From Burkholderia sp. Ac-20379 (lineage in GTDB: Bacteria > Pseudomonadota > Gammaproteobacteria > Burkholderiales > Burkholderiaceae): a stretch of DNA of 32,903 bases. Of this stretch, positions 25,153-32,786 are shown one piece after another. The DNA lies in the NCBI RefSeq assembly GCF_017104645.1, contig NZ_JAAGPF010000054.1, positions 1 through 32,903 on the forward strand, in the 5' to 3' direction. Each line of letters begins with the position of its first letter. Position 1 is the stretch's first letter. A model generated the notes under the pieces. The model saw only the letters and a program-made list of their open reading frames with translations, was not told where the DNA came from and did not search any database. The translations under genes and the position numbers were made by a program.

Positions 25153-26003
25153 GAGGCTTCCCTGAGTGGCGAGGACGAATCGAGGGCGGTGGAGGCGGCA
25201 TCGACGGCGCGGGCGGCCCGGCCGCGCGCGAGCAGCCGGCGCTCGATGGCGCGCGCGCCCGCATTGAGCGCCCAGCCGGTGATGCCGACCACCAGGATGC
25301 CGAACAGCACGAGATCCATGCGGAACTGCTCGCTGCCGTCGATCAGCGTGTTGCCGATGCCGCTGCCGGCCACCAGCAGATATTCGGCGCCGAGCGTGGC
25401 GAGCCACGAATAGATCAGGCCCAGATAGAGGCCGGTGGAGATCGACGGCAGCGCGGCCGGCGCGATCACGTGGCGGATCAGTTGCCAGCGCGAGTAGCGC
25501 AGCGTGCGCGCCACTTCCACGTAGGCGCGCGGCACCGCGTGGATGCCGTCGCAGGTGTGCGCGGCCACCGGCAGCAGCGCGGCCAGCGACAGGAACACCA
25601 CCTTGGCGGTGTCGCCGAGCCCGAACCACACGGAAATCAGCGGGATCCAGGCGAACAGCGAAATCTGCTTGAACGTGTCGAAGGTGGGCCCGATCACGCG
25701 CGCGGCGAGCCGCGAGAGCCCGAGCGCCGTGCCGAGCAGCAGGCCGGCGGCCGTGCCGATCGCGAAGCCCGCGAACTCGCGCGCCAGCGAGGCCGACAGC
25801 GCCCGCGCCAGTGCGCCGCTTTCCATCTGCTGGCGGGCGGTGTGCAGCACGTCGGCGGGGCTGACCAGCAAGCCAGCGTGGCCGCGATGCGTGGCGGCGA
25901 TCAGCCACCAGGCCGCGAACGCCGCGAGCGGCAGCACGAGCCCGCGCAGGTCGGGCGCGCGCCAGCGGCCCGAGGTAGAGGTGAGGAATGCGAACGACGG
26001 CAT
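25149..26003 (-). CDS. Sulfonate-type ABC transporter permease A
   Basis: A 284-residue SsuC/TauC-family permease with about six membrane segments. The ATPase-contact loop is at EVARTLRYSRWQLIRHVIAP (about 170-190). The chosen start at 26003 (MPSFAFLTSTSG) has GGAG about 13 bases upstream; the frame extends further upstream without family resemblance. Coupled by ATGA to the ATPase gene. The C-terminal 30 residues are low-complexity and cytoplasmic. With permease B it could form a heterodimeric channel. Confidence 0.88.
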   Translation of the reverse strand: MPSFAFLTSTSGRWRAPDLRGLVLPLAAFAAWWLIAATHRGHAGLLVSPADVLHTARQQMESGALARALSASLAREFAGFAIGTAAGLLLGTALGLSRLAARVIGPTFDTFKQISLFAWIPLISVWFGLGDTAKVVFLSLAALLPVAAHTCDGIHAVPRAYVEVARTLRYSRWQLIRHVIAPAALPSISTGLYLGLIYSWLATLGAEYLLVAGSGIGNTLIDGSEQFRMDLVLFGILVVGITGWALNAGARAIERRLLARGRAARAVDAASTALDSSSPLREAS

Positions 26004-26061
26004 GATGCGGAACTCCGGCCAGGACGACGAAAGCGAAACGGATCGATAGCGGGGCGGCGGC

Positions 26062-26922
26062 TCAGGCCCGGAACGCGGAGGCCCGGCCGCGCCGCAGCCG
26101 CGCTTCCAGCGCATCGAGCAGGCGGTTGATCGCATAGCCGATCGCGCCGACGATCACCACCGCCGCCATCACGAGATCGAGCTGGAACAACTGCCGGCCA
26201 TACACGATCAGGTAGCCGAGCCCTTCCGAGGAGGCGACCAGTTCGACCACCACGAGCGCGAGCCAGGCCTTCGTGAACGCGAGCCGCACGCCGGTGGCCA
26301 GCGTGGGCACCGCGGCCGGCAGCACGACGTGCACGATCCGCTGGAACCGGCTGTAGCCGAACACGCGGGCGGCCTCGTCGAGGGCGGGCGGCGTCTCGCG
26401 AAAGCCTTGCAGCGTGCTCATCGCCACCGGCACCAGCGCCGCGTGCGCGATCAGGATGATCTTGAGCGGCTCGCCCACGCCCACCAGCAGCAACAGGAAC
26501 GGCAGCCAGCCGAGCACCGGAATCTGCACGATCGCGTTGAAGCTCGGCAGCACGTAGGCTTCGGCCGTGCGCGACAGCCCGAGCCAGGCGCCGATCGCGA
26601 AGCCCGCCAGCGAGCCCGCCGCGAAGCCGAAGAACACCCGTTGCAGGCTGATCCAGGTGTTGCTGAGCAGATCGCCGCTGCGCGCGAGTTCGGCGAGCGT
26701 CTGCCACACGGCTTCGGGCGGCGGCAGGATTTGCGGCGCGATCCAGCCGCGCTCGCAACCGATCGTCCACAGCGCGAACAGCGCGGCCGGCAGCAGCCAC
26801 GGCGCGACGGCCCAGCCGATCGCCGCAGCGCGGCGGCGCAGGGCGGGTTTCGCGCGCGGTGCGTCGGCGGTAGCGGCGGCCTGCTGCGCGCGCTCGCGGA
26901 TCGAAATCGCGGTATCGCTCAT
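26062..26922 (-). CDS. Sulfonate-type ABC transporter permease B
   Basis: A 286-residue permease of the same family, with a 35-residue cytoplasmic N-terminal tail before the first membrane segment. The ATPase-contact loop is EAARVFGYSRFQRIVHVVLP. The start at 26922 (MSDTAISIRER) lies 20 bases after the binding-protein stop. Most SsuABC/TauABC systems have one permease gene; here two different ones stand in a row before a single ATPase, suggesting a heterodimer or two alternative homodimers. Confidence 0.88.
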   Translation of the reverse strand: MSDTAISIRERAQQAAATADAPRAKPALRRRAAAIGWAVAPWLLPAALFALWTIGCERGWIAPQILPPPEAVWQTLAELARSGDLLSNTWISLQRVFFGFAAGSLAGFAIGAWLGLSRTAEAYVLPSFNAIVQIPVLGWLPFLLLLVGVGEPLKIILIAHAALVPVAMSTLQGFRETPPALDEAARVFGYSRFQRIVHVVLPAAVPTLATGVRLAFTKAWLALVVVELVASSEGLGYLIVYGRQLFQLDLVMAAVVIVGAIGYAINRLLDALEARLRRGRASAFRA

Positions 26923-26942
26923 CACGGCTCCCGAAGGCGTGC

Positions 26943-28043
26943 TCAGGTTTGCGGTTTGCCCGACGCGTCGTAGCTCGGCCAGTAGTGTTCGAGATGCTGG
27001 GCCTTCAGCGCGTTGTCGAGATACTTCGGTTCGATCCAGCCGTTGACGTCGGCAGGATGACGAATCAATTTGAGCTTCAGCGCGTCCGCCGCGACGGACG
27101 TGTAGCGCGCCACGAAGAACGGATCGAGCAGCGGCGATTCGCGCGACTTGAGCGTGCCGGCCGGGAATTCGGCCGCCCACGACGAAACGGGGATGCCCGT
27201 CTTCGCCCAGGTGTTCAGCAGCGCGTCGCGGTTGCCTTCGTCCGAGGCCCAGCGCGCGGCCGTCACGAACACGTTGACCACGCGCTGCACGATGTCCGGG
27301 TGCGCCTGCTCGAAATCGTCGAGCACCAGCAGATGCGATTGGCGCGTGAACTGCAGGCCCTGATCCTGCGACTGATAGATGATCTTCGCCAGCCCGGAAT
27401 CGACCAGCTTCGACAGGTGGTAATCGGTGACGGATGCGTCGATGCCCTTCGAGGCGAGCGCGGCCAGCGCGCTCGACGTGTCGAGGTTGATCACGCGCAG
27501 GTCGCGTTCGTCCAGGCCGTTGGCGGCCAGCACGTTGTCGATCACGAGCTGCAGGTTGGTGCCGCGGAAGATCGCGACGCGCTTGCCTTTCAGATCCTTC
27601 ACGGTGCGGATGTCGGAGCCGGTCGGCACGCCGATCTTGATGCCGCTGCGCACGCCCACGGCCGCGATCAGGTGCGTCTTCAGGCCGTTCGCGCGCGCCA
27701 GCACGGCAGGCAGATCGCCCTGCAGCGCGAAGTCGATCGACTTGTCGGCGATCGCCTCGTTGACGGCCGGCCCCGCGCCCTTGAAGAACAGCCACTGGAT
27801 GCGGATGCCCTCGCGCGCGAATTCCTTTTCGAGCAGCTTCTGCTGCTGCACGACGGCGCCGGGGTTGCTGCCGAACGTGGGCGGATCGCCCGCACCCTGT
27901 TCGGCCACGCCGATGCGGATGGTGTCGGGCGCGGCGGCATGGGCGGCGGCGCTCAGCGCGAGGGCGGTGGCCAGCAGCACGGGGCGCAGCAGCAGGCGGA
28001 TCAACGAATGGGGCTGAAAGCGGGGCGTGGAAAAGCGCGGCAT
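26943..28043 (-). CDS. Sulfonate-type ABC transporter substrate-binding protein
   Basis: A 366-residue periplasmic binding protein of the SsuA/TauA class. The Sec signal peptide has a basic start (MPRFSTPRFQPHSLIR), a long hydrophobic core and cleavage near AHA-A at about residue 36. Mature start PDTIRIGVAEQGAG and the segment KGKRVAIFRGTNLQLVID are typical of this fold. The start at 28043 follows an AGGAT site. It is the first gene of the minus-strand operon with two permeases, one ATPase and two dioxygenases. It is not Tat-exported, unlike its plus-strand counterpart, and the sequences are only distantly related, so ligands probably differ. Confidence 0.88.
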   Translation of the reverse strand: MPRFSTPRFQPHSLIRLLLRPVLLATALALSAAAHAAAPDTIRIGVAEQGAGDPPTFGSNPGAVVQQQKLLEKEFAREGIRIQWLFFKGAGPAVNEAIADKSIDFALQGDLPAVLARANGLKTHLIAAVGVRSGIKIGVPTGSDIRTVKDLKGKRVAIFRGTNLQLVIDNVLAANGLDERDLRVINLDTSSALAALASKGIDASVTDYHLSKLVDSGLAKIIYQSQDQGLQFTRQSHLLVLDDFEQAHPDIVQRVVNVFVTAARWASDEGNRDALLNTWAKTGIPVSSWAAEFPAGTLKSRESPLLDPFFVARYTSVAADALKLKLIRHPADVNGWIEPKYLDNALKAQHLEHYWPSYDASGKPQT

Positions 28044-28090
28044 GGATCCTCGGGGCGGCGGTGGGGCCGGTTCGATATTGGAGAGGAATA

Positions 28091-28157
28091 CGGATCGATT
28101 CGCGGTGCCGATCGATCCGGACGAATCATTCTTGTCGAGCGTTTGCCCGATCGCAAA
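28091..28157. promoter_or_regulatory. Inverted repeats upstream of the minus-strand sulfonate operon
   Basis: CGGATCGA (28091-28098) pairs with TCGATCCG (28112-28119), and a second inverted repeat TTTGC-N6-GCAAA lies at 28142-28157, in the 197-base gap between the binding-protein start and the porin stop. These are candidate operator sites for a LysR-type sulfur regulator (CysB or SsuR class), but no consensus was matched. Confidence 0.3.
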
Positions 28158-28206
28158 CAAGCATTTCTGATTTGCTTTCGTGCGGAGAATCCGCGCGAAC
28201 CGCAGC

Positions 28207-28230
28207 GAGCCGGCGCGATCGCGCCGGCTC
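28207..28230. terminator. Stem-loop after the porin gene
   Basis: GAGCCGGCGC (28207-28216) and GCGCCGGCTC (28221-28230) form a perfect ten-base stem with loop GATC just beyond the porin stop. No T tract follows on the minus strand, so it is a likely but non-canonical terminator. Confidence 0.5.
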
Positions 28231-28240
28231 GTCTGCTTGC

Positions 28241-29428
28241 TTAGAACTTCACGCGGATGCCGCCGAACGCCGCCACCTGGCGGTTGTTCGACGAGGCCGT
28301 GCCCGCGTCGGCGATCGCCGCGATCGAGCGGTAGCCGCTGCCCGCCACGGCCGTGCTCGCGTCGCCGGCCGCCAGTTGATAGACGCCCGACAGATACAGC
28401 TCGGTGCGCTTCGACAGCGCGTAATCCACGCCGAGCGTGAACTGGTGCCAGCGCGGCTTGAGCGTGCCGCCGCCCGCGCCCGGCAGGCCGCTCGCGCGGC
28501 CGTCGGTGAACGTGTAGACGCCGATCAGCGTGGTGGCGGGCGTGATGCGGTAGCGCGCGTTGACATCGTAGTTGTTGAGGCGGCGCGAGGAGCCGTCCAC
28601 GTAGTTCAGTTGCGAGTGGCTCCAGGCAAAGCCGAGGATCGCCGCGCCGAACGTGTAGTTCGCGCCCGCCACCGCGATCTGCTGCTTGGCCACGCCGCCG
28701 TTCAGGCCGTAGAAGAAGCCGCCGCTGTAATCGTCGCCCGCCGTGGTGCTCGCGCCGCCCACCGCGCCGCCAGTATTGCTCGTCGAGTTCGGATGGTTCA
28801 GCACCACGTAGCCCGCGCCGAGCGAGAGCGGGCCGTTCGCGTAGTTCGCGGCGATGCCCCACGCGCGGTTGTTGCCGAAGCCGGTGCCGGCGCCCGAGCC
28901 GGGCTGGTTGCTGAACGCATACAGGCCGTCCACGGTGAAGCCGGCGATCGTGTCGCTGCGGAACTTCACGGCGTTGTTGATGCGGAACGTCTGGTTCAGG
29001 TTGTCGTTGTCGCCCACGTGCGTGGCCGGCGACCAGAAGCCCGAGCCCGAGTATTGCGCGACCAGATCGGACAGCGGCTCGTACTGGCGGCCGAACGTCA
29101 GCGTACCGATGCCTTGCTTCGCAATCCCGACGAATGCCTGGCGGCCGAAGATGCGGCCGCCCTGGCCCAGCGTGCCGTCGTTGGTGCGGAAGCCGCTTTC
29201 CACCGTGAACACGGCCGACAAGCCGCCGCCTAGATCCTCGGTGCCCTTCAGGCCCCAGCGGCTGCCCGACAGCTTGCCGCTCGACTGCTGGATGTTCGAC
29301 GCGCCTTTCTGATTGTTCGTATACGCGATGCCCGCATCGACGATGCCGTACAGCGTGACCGAGCTTTGCGCATGCGCCGCCACCGAAGTGGCCGAGACGA
29401 GGCCGAGCGCCAGGGTTTTCTTCAACAT
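28241..29428 (-). CDS. Gram-negative trimeric porin (OmpC/Omp32-like)
   Basis: A 395-residue outer-membrane porin. The start at 29428 (MLKKTLALGLVSATSVAAHA) is a clean Sec signal peptide after AAAAGGAAT; the mature protein starts QSSVTLYGIVDAGI and contains LSGSRWGLKGTEDLGGGL and GRQAFVGI, signatures of betaproteobacterial porins. The C terminus ends GGIRVKF with the terminal phenylalanine required for barrel assembly. It lies between the sulfonate operon and the encapsulin operon, on the same strand as the former, with a stem-loop between. A role in uptake of sulfur compounds is suggested only by position. Confidence 0.92.
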   Translation of the reverse strand: MLKKTLALGLVSATSVAAHAQSSVTLYGIVDAGIAYTNNQKGASNIQQSSGKLSGSRWGLKGTEDLGGGLSAVFTVESGFRTNDGTLGQGGRIFGRQAFVGIAKQGIGTLTFGRQYEPLSDLVAQYSGSGFWSPATHVGDNDNLNQTFRINNAVKFRSDTIAGFTVDGLYAFSNQPGSGAGTGFGNNRAWGIAANYANGPLSLGAGYVVLNHPNSTSNTGGAVGGASTTAGDDYSGGFFYGLNGGVAKQQIAVAGANYTFGAAILGFAWSHSQLNYVDGSSRRLNNYDVNARYRITPATTLIGVYTFTDGRASGLPGAGGGTLKPRWHQFTLGVDYALSKRTELYLSGVYQLAAGDASTAVAGSGYRSIAAIADAGTASSNNRQVAAFGGIRVKF

Positions 29429-29777
29429 ACGATTCCTTTTGTATTGATCGCGAGTGGGAGAGGAACCCGATGCTAGGGATCCCCGCCCGCCGCACGAAGC
29501 AATGTTCCGGGAATAGCAAAGCAGAATTTCATGGTTGCGGGCATGCATCTCGCTGGGTGCGCGCGACGTCGGACAAAACGTATGGATGCCGAATGAAATG
29601 ATTGCGCCCGCATCGATAACGGAACTTGAGCGTCCGCTTCGCAAGGTCTTGAGAATTCCTTATCGAAAACGCAATGAAGCGAAATGGGGCGCGTTGACGT
29701 TTTTATGCGACGCGGCCGGCCCGGTTCCCGCCGCGGCCGATAAGCACCGGCCGGGCGCGGCGCATAACCTTAGGCGA

Positions 29778-29815
29778 ATTGATTGGTTCGCGGCCGCCGC
29801 GGCGCGTCATATCGT
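29778..29815 (+). promoter_or_regulatory. Shared motif, copy B (upstream of rhodanese operon)
   Basis: ATTGATTGGTTCG at 29778-29790 is identical to the block at 14850-14862, and TATCGT follows after the same 19 bases (29810-29815). It lies 205 bases upstream of the rhodanese start. Confidence 0.45.
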
Positions 29816-29853
29816 GATGGGGCGTTTCGTATGTTGCTGCTTTGGAAATGACA

Positions 29854-29865
29854 ATTGATTGGTTC
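29854..29865 (+). promoter_or_regulatory. Shared motif, copy C (upstream of rhodanese operon)
   Basis: ATTGATTGGTTC occurs again 76 bases downstream of copy B, 129 bases before the rhodanese start, nearly the same distance as copy A from its gene (124). The TATCGT element is not conserved here; GATAGC follows at 29882. Confidence 0.4.
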
Positions 29866-29982
29866 TCATCCGGCGCGGTGCGATAGCACAGTGGCGTTGA
29901 CGGCTATAGACGGCAGCGATGCCGCACCCGGACCGTCGCGTGGCCGTGCATCGGCACGGCACTGGACAGCAAGGAGGAACCC

Positions 29983-30444
29983 ATGACATTGACGACCGAA
30001 GCGCACGACATTCTCGAACAGGCCCGCACGGCGGCGCAGGCGCAGGGCCTGAGCTACGGCGGCGGCGTGGCCCCGGCGCAGGCCTGGGCGCTGGCCAGCG
30101 CCGGCGAGGCGCTGCTGATCGACGTGCGCACCGGCGAGGAGCGCAAGTTCGTCGGGCAGGTGCCGGGCACGCAGCACGTGGCCTGGGCCACCGGTACGAG
30201 CCTCACGCGCAACCCGCGCTTCGTGCGCGAGCTGGAGGCGAAGGCGGGCGGCAAGGACGCCGTGATCCTGCTGCTGTGCCGCAGCGGCAACCGCTCGGCG
30301 CAGGCGGCTGATGCGGCGGCCAAGGCCGGCTTCACGCAGGTCTACAACGTGCTCGAAGGCTTCGAGGGCGAACTGGACGACGCGCAGCAGCGCGGCGCCC
30401 GCAACGGCTGGCGCTTGCGCGGCCTGCCGTGGATACAGGATTGA
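29983..30444 (+). CDS. Rhodanese-domain sulfurtransferase
   Basis: A 153-residue single-domain rhodanese. LLIDVRTGEERKFVGQVPGT (about 44-63) is the CH2A-type motif and the active loop is CRSGNRS with Cys99, which would carry a persulfide. There is no signal peptide, so it acts in the cytoplasm. A strong AAGGAGGAA precedes the ATG. It is the first gene of the rhodanese, acetyltransferase, XRE, encapsulin, desulfurase series; rhodaneses are frequent neighbours of family 2A encapsulins, where they may move sulfane sulfur into or out of the stored pool. That role is inference. Confidence 0.9.
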   Translation: MTLTTEAHDILEQARTAAQAQGLSYGGGVAPAQAWALASAGEALLIDVRTGEERKFVGQVPGTQHVAWATGTSLTRNPRFVRELEAKAGGKDAVILLLCRSGNRSAQAADAAAKAGFTQVYNVLEGFEGELDDAQQRGARNGWRLRGLPWIQD

Positions 30445-30487
30445 CGAACCCGCGCAGAGCGCGCATCTGATTGACGAGGATCCCAAC

Positions 30488-31444
30488 GTGGCAGCATTCG
30501 ACATCGACGACGTGGTCCGCTCGCTGCATGCGGCGCGGCATGGCTGGCGCGAGCGCCAGCGGCGCCTGATCGAGCCGGGCGGGCGCGATTTGCCGTCGCG
30601 CGAGGCGCTCGGCGGCATCGTCGACGCGCTCAAGGGCGTGCTGTTCCCCATGCGGCTCGGGCCGCCCGACCTGCGCCAGGAAAGCGAGGATCTCTATGTG
30701 GCGCATGCGCTCGACGCCGCGCTGAACGCGCTGTTCTCGCAGGCGCGGCTCGAACTGCGCTATGCGGCGCGCTATCGCGACAGCGGCGACGCCACCGAGG
30801 CCGCCGCGCGCGCCGCGGTGCAGGCGTTCGCCGGGCGCTTGCCCGACATCCGCACGCGTCTCGACGAGGACGTGCTGGCCGCGTTCCACGGCGATCCGGC
30901 CGCGGGCAGCGTGGACGAAGTGCTGCTCTGCTACCCGGGCGTGCTCGCGATCCTGCATTACCGGCTCGCGCACGAACTCTACCGCCTCGGCCTGCCGCTG
31001 CTCGCACGCATGCTGGCCGAGCGCGCGCACGCCGATACCGGCATCGACATCCACCCCGGCGCGCGGATCGGCGCGGGCTTCTTCATCGATCACGGCACCG
31101 GCGTGGTGATCGGCGAGACGGCGATCATCGGCGAGCGCGTGCGCATCTATCAGGCGGTCACGCTCGGCGCGAAGCGCTTTCCGCGCGACGCGGCCGGGCA
31201 CCTGGAAAAAGGGCTGCCGCGCCATCCGCTGGTGGAGGACGACGTGGTGATCTACGCCGGCGCGACGATCCTCGGGCGCATCACGATCGGGCGCGGCTCG
31301 GTGATCGGCGGCAACGTCTGGCTCACGCACGACGTGCCGCCGGGCAGCCATGTGACGCAGGCCGTGCCGTCCACCGACGTGTCGCGGCCCGCGCCGAAGG
31401 CTGCGGCTCAGCCCGCTCAGGCCACCTCGGAGGCCACCTCATGA
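30488..31444 (+). CDS. epsC: Serine O-acetyltransferase, EpsC type
   Basis: A 318-residue enzyme that acetylates serine with acetyl-CoA, the first step of cysteine synthesis. An N-terminal helical domain is followed by left-handed parallel beta-helix hexapeptide repeats (DIHPGARIGAGFFIDHGTG, VIGETAIIGERVRIYQAVTLG) in the last third. The family is close to CysE but of the longer EpsC kind. The GTG at 30488 (VAAFDIDDVV) is chosen because GAGGA lies seven bases upstream and it starts 43 bases after the rhodanese stop; the longer frame overlaps the rhodanese gene. The C-terminal tail is Ala/Pro/Thr-rich. It overlaps the XRE gene by four bases. In family 2A encapsulin operons it supplies precursor for the cysteine consumed by the cargo desulfurase. 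Confidence 0.9.
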   Translation: MAAFDIDDVVRSLHAARHGWRERQRRLIEPGGRDLPSREALGGIVDALKGVLFPMRLGPPDLRQESEDLYVAHALDAALNALFSQARLELRYAARYRDSGDATEAAARAAVQAFAGRLPDIRTRLDEDVLAAFHGDPAAGSVDEVLLCYPGVLAILHYRLAHELYRLGLPLLARMLAERAHADTGIDIHPGARIGAGFFIDHGTGVVIGETAIIGERVRIYQAVTLGAKRFPRDAAGHLEKGLPRHPLVEDDVVIYAGATILGRITIGRGSVIGGNVWLTHDVPPGSHVTQAVPSTDVSRPAPKAAAQPAQATSEATS

Positions 31445-31671
31445 CGCAACTGGTTCGGCAATTCGGCGTCGCGGTGCGGCGCCTGCGCGAGACGCGCGCG
31501 TGGTCGCAGGAGCTGCTGGCCGAGCACGCGGGCTTGAACCGCTCGTATGTCGGCGAGATCGAGCGCGGCGAGGTGATCGCCTCGCTCGTCACGGTGGAAA
31601 AGCTCGCCAATGCGTTCGAGGTGCCGATCGCGTTGCTGCTGCGCCCGGCCACGGACGAACTCCCGGCCTGA
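31441..31671 (+). CDS. XRE-family helix-turn-helix regulator
   Basis: A 76-residue single-domain Cro/C1-type DNA-binding protein. The helix-turn-helix is in WSQELLAEHAGLNRSYVGEI (about 21-40), followed by ERGEVIASLVTVEKLANAFE, the usual conserved second half. No sensor domain is present. The ATG overlaps the acetyltransferase stop (ATGA), so it is made together with it. Position directly before the encapsulin gene makes it the best candidate for local control of the operon; its operator is unknown, though a GCGTCTGACGC palindrome lies at 31752-31762. Confidence 0.88.
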   Translation: MTQLVRQFGVAVRRLRETRAWSQELLAEHAGLNRSYVGEIERGEVIASLVTVEKLANAFEVPIALLLRPATDELPA

Positions 31672-31682
31672 TCGCAGGCATC

Positions 31683-31704
31683 GCGCGGCGCGCTCGCGCC
31701 GCGC
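31683..31704. terminator. Stem-loop after the XRE gene
   Basis: GCGCGGCGC (31683-31691) pairs perfectly with GCGCCGCGC (31696-31704), loop GCTC, followed by TTCCGGTTTCTCCC. It could terminate or attenuate the upstream transcript before the encapsulin gene. The T content after it is modest. Confidence 0.45.
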
Positions 31705-31730
31705 TTCCGGTTTCTCCCGTTGTTGCCGCG

Positions 31731-31748
31731 CCGGGCCGCTTGGCCCGG
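31731..31748. other. Second stem-loop before the encapsulin gene
   Basis: CCGGGCC (31731-31737) pairs with GGCCCGG (31742-31748) around GCTT. Together with the stem-loop 27 bases upstream it makes a structured gap between regulator and shell gene. Confidence 0.4.
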
Positions 31749-31751
31749 TGC

Positions 31752-31802
31752 GCGTCTGACGCCTATAGCATGTTGAGCGTCGATGGGCCCCGTCCCCATA
31801 AT
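31752..31802 (+). promoter_or_regulatory. Predicted promoter and palindromic operator before the encapsulin gene
   Basis: TTGAGC (31773-31778), an 18-base spacer and CATAAT (31797-31802) form a plausible sigma70 promoter about 50 bases before the shell start codon. A perfect 11-base palindrome GCGTCTGACGC (31752-31762) lies just upstream, and single GCGTC half-sites recur at 31777 and 31809. A second inverted repeat ATGGG-N7-CCCAT sits in the spacer. These are candidate sites for the XRE protein; no experimental or consensus support is available from sequence alone. Confidence 0.45.
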
Positions 31803-31853
31803 CGCCGGGCGTCATAAGCATTCCTGTTTTTCTTCTAAACCCGGAGCCCCGAC

Positions 31854-32786
31854 ATGTCGACCGTAGCAAACGGCCCGACCACGCTGAGCGATCACGCCGC
31901 ACGCCAGCTTGCGAATGCCACCAAGACCGTTCCCCAGCTTTCCACCATCACGCCGCGCTGGCTGACCCATTTCCTGCAATGGGTGCCCGTGGAGGCCGGC
32001 ATCTATCGCCTGAACCAGGTGAAGGATCCGGAAGCCGTGCGCGCCGCGTGCACGCAACTGGAAGACGAGCGCGAACTGCCGAAGACGTTCGTGCCGTACG
32101 AGGAACAGCCGCGCGAGTATTTCCTGAACGCGGTCAGCACCGTGCTCGACGTGCATACGCGGATCTCCGATCTCTACAGCAGCCCGCACGACCAGATCAA
32201 GGAACAACTGCGCCTGACGATCGAGACGATCAAGGAGCTGCAGGAAAGCCAACTGATCAACAATCCCGACTATGGCTTGCTGGCGAACGTGGCCGAGGAA
32301 CAGCGCGTGTTCCCGCTGACTGGCGCGCCCACGCCCGACGATCTCGACGAGCTGCTGACCAAGGTCTGGAAGGAACCCGCGTTCTTCCTGACGCACCCGC
32401 TCGCGATCGCCGCGTTCGGCCGCGAATGCACGCGTCGCGGCGTGCCGCCGCCGACCGTCAGCCTGTTCGGCTCGCAGTTCATCACGTGGCGCGGCATTCC
32501 GCTGATCCCGTCGGACAAGGTGCCGGTGGCCGACGGCAAATCGAAGATCCTGCTGCTGCGCGTGGGCGACAAGCGCCAGGGCGTGGTCGGCCTCTACCAG
32601 CCGGGCGTGGCCGGCGAACAGGGCCCGGGCCTGTCGGTGCGCTTCATGGGCATCAACAACCAGGCGATCGCGTCGTACCTGATTTCGCTGTACTGCTCGC
32701 TGGCCGTCCATTCGGTGGACGCGCTCGCGGTTCTCGATGACGTGGAGATCGGCAAGTACCATGACTACCCCGACACCTACCGCTGA
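31854..32786 (+). CDS. srpI: Family 2A encapsulin nanocompartment shell protein (SrpI type)
   Basis: A 310-residue HK97-fold shell protein. Recognition rests on the overall sequence: N-terminal LSDHAARQLANATKTVPQ, ITPRWLTHFLQWVPVEAGIYRLN, the segment FLTHPLAIAAFGRECTRRGVPP, SLFGSQFITWRGIPLIPSDK, and the end VEIGKYHDYPDTYR, all characteristic of SrpI/family 2A shells, whose members self-assemble into roughly 25 nm T=1 cages. Length is normal. The start at 31854 (MSTVANGPTTLSD) follows a GGAG site. The downstream cysteine desulfurase begins inside its last 26 bases. Known family members package a cysteine desulfurase and, in a studied case, store elemental sulfur. Identification of the family is firm; sulfur storage in this organism is inferred. 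Confidence 0.95.
   Translation: MSTVANGPTTLSDHAARQLANATKTVPQLSTITPRWLTHFLQWVPVEAGIYRLNQVKDPEAVRAACTQLEDERELPKTFVPYEEQPREYFLNAVSTVLDVHTRISDLYSSPHDQIKEQLRLTIETIKELQESQLINNPDYGLLANVAEEQRVFPLTGAPTPDDLDELLTKVWKEPAFFLTHPLAIAAFGRECTRRGVPPPTVSLFGSQFITWRGIPLIPSDKVPVADGKSKILLLRVGDKRQGVVGLYQPGVAGEQGPGLSVRFMGINNQAIASYLISLYCSLAVHSVDALAVLDDVEIGKYHDYPDTYR

Larger units (their letters stand above)
29429..29982. other. Divergent regulatory region, porin / rhodanese-encapsulin operon
   Basis: A 554-base region, AT-rich in parts. It holds two copies of the ATTGATTGGTTC motif (29778 and 29854) on the side of the rhodanese gene. A plus-strand open frame of 107 codons (29535-29858) has no ribosome site, no recognisable family, and covers the regulatory motifs, so I do not call it a gene. 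The porin ribosome site AAAAGGAAT lies at the left edge; no confident porin promoter could be chosen. Confidence 0.5.

Noticed and set aside
29535-29858. 107-codon plus-strand frame upstream of the rhodanese gene
   Set aside because: No initiation signal or recognisable domain, and it runs over the conserved upstream motifs.
31854-32786. Shell gene as a prophage capsid
   Set aside because: The sequence matches SrpI-type family 2A shells, and there are no phage genes nearby; neighbours are sulfur genes.
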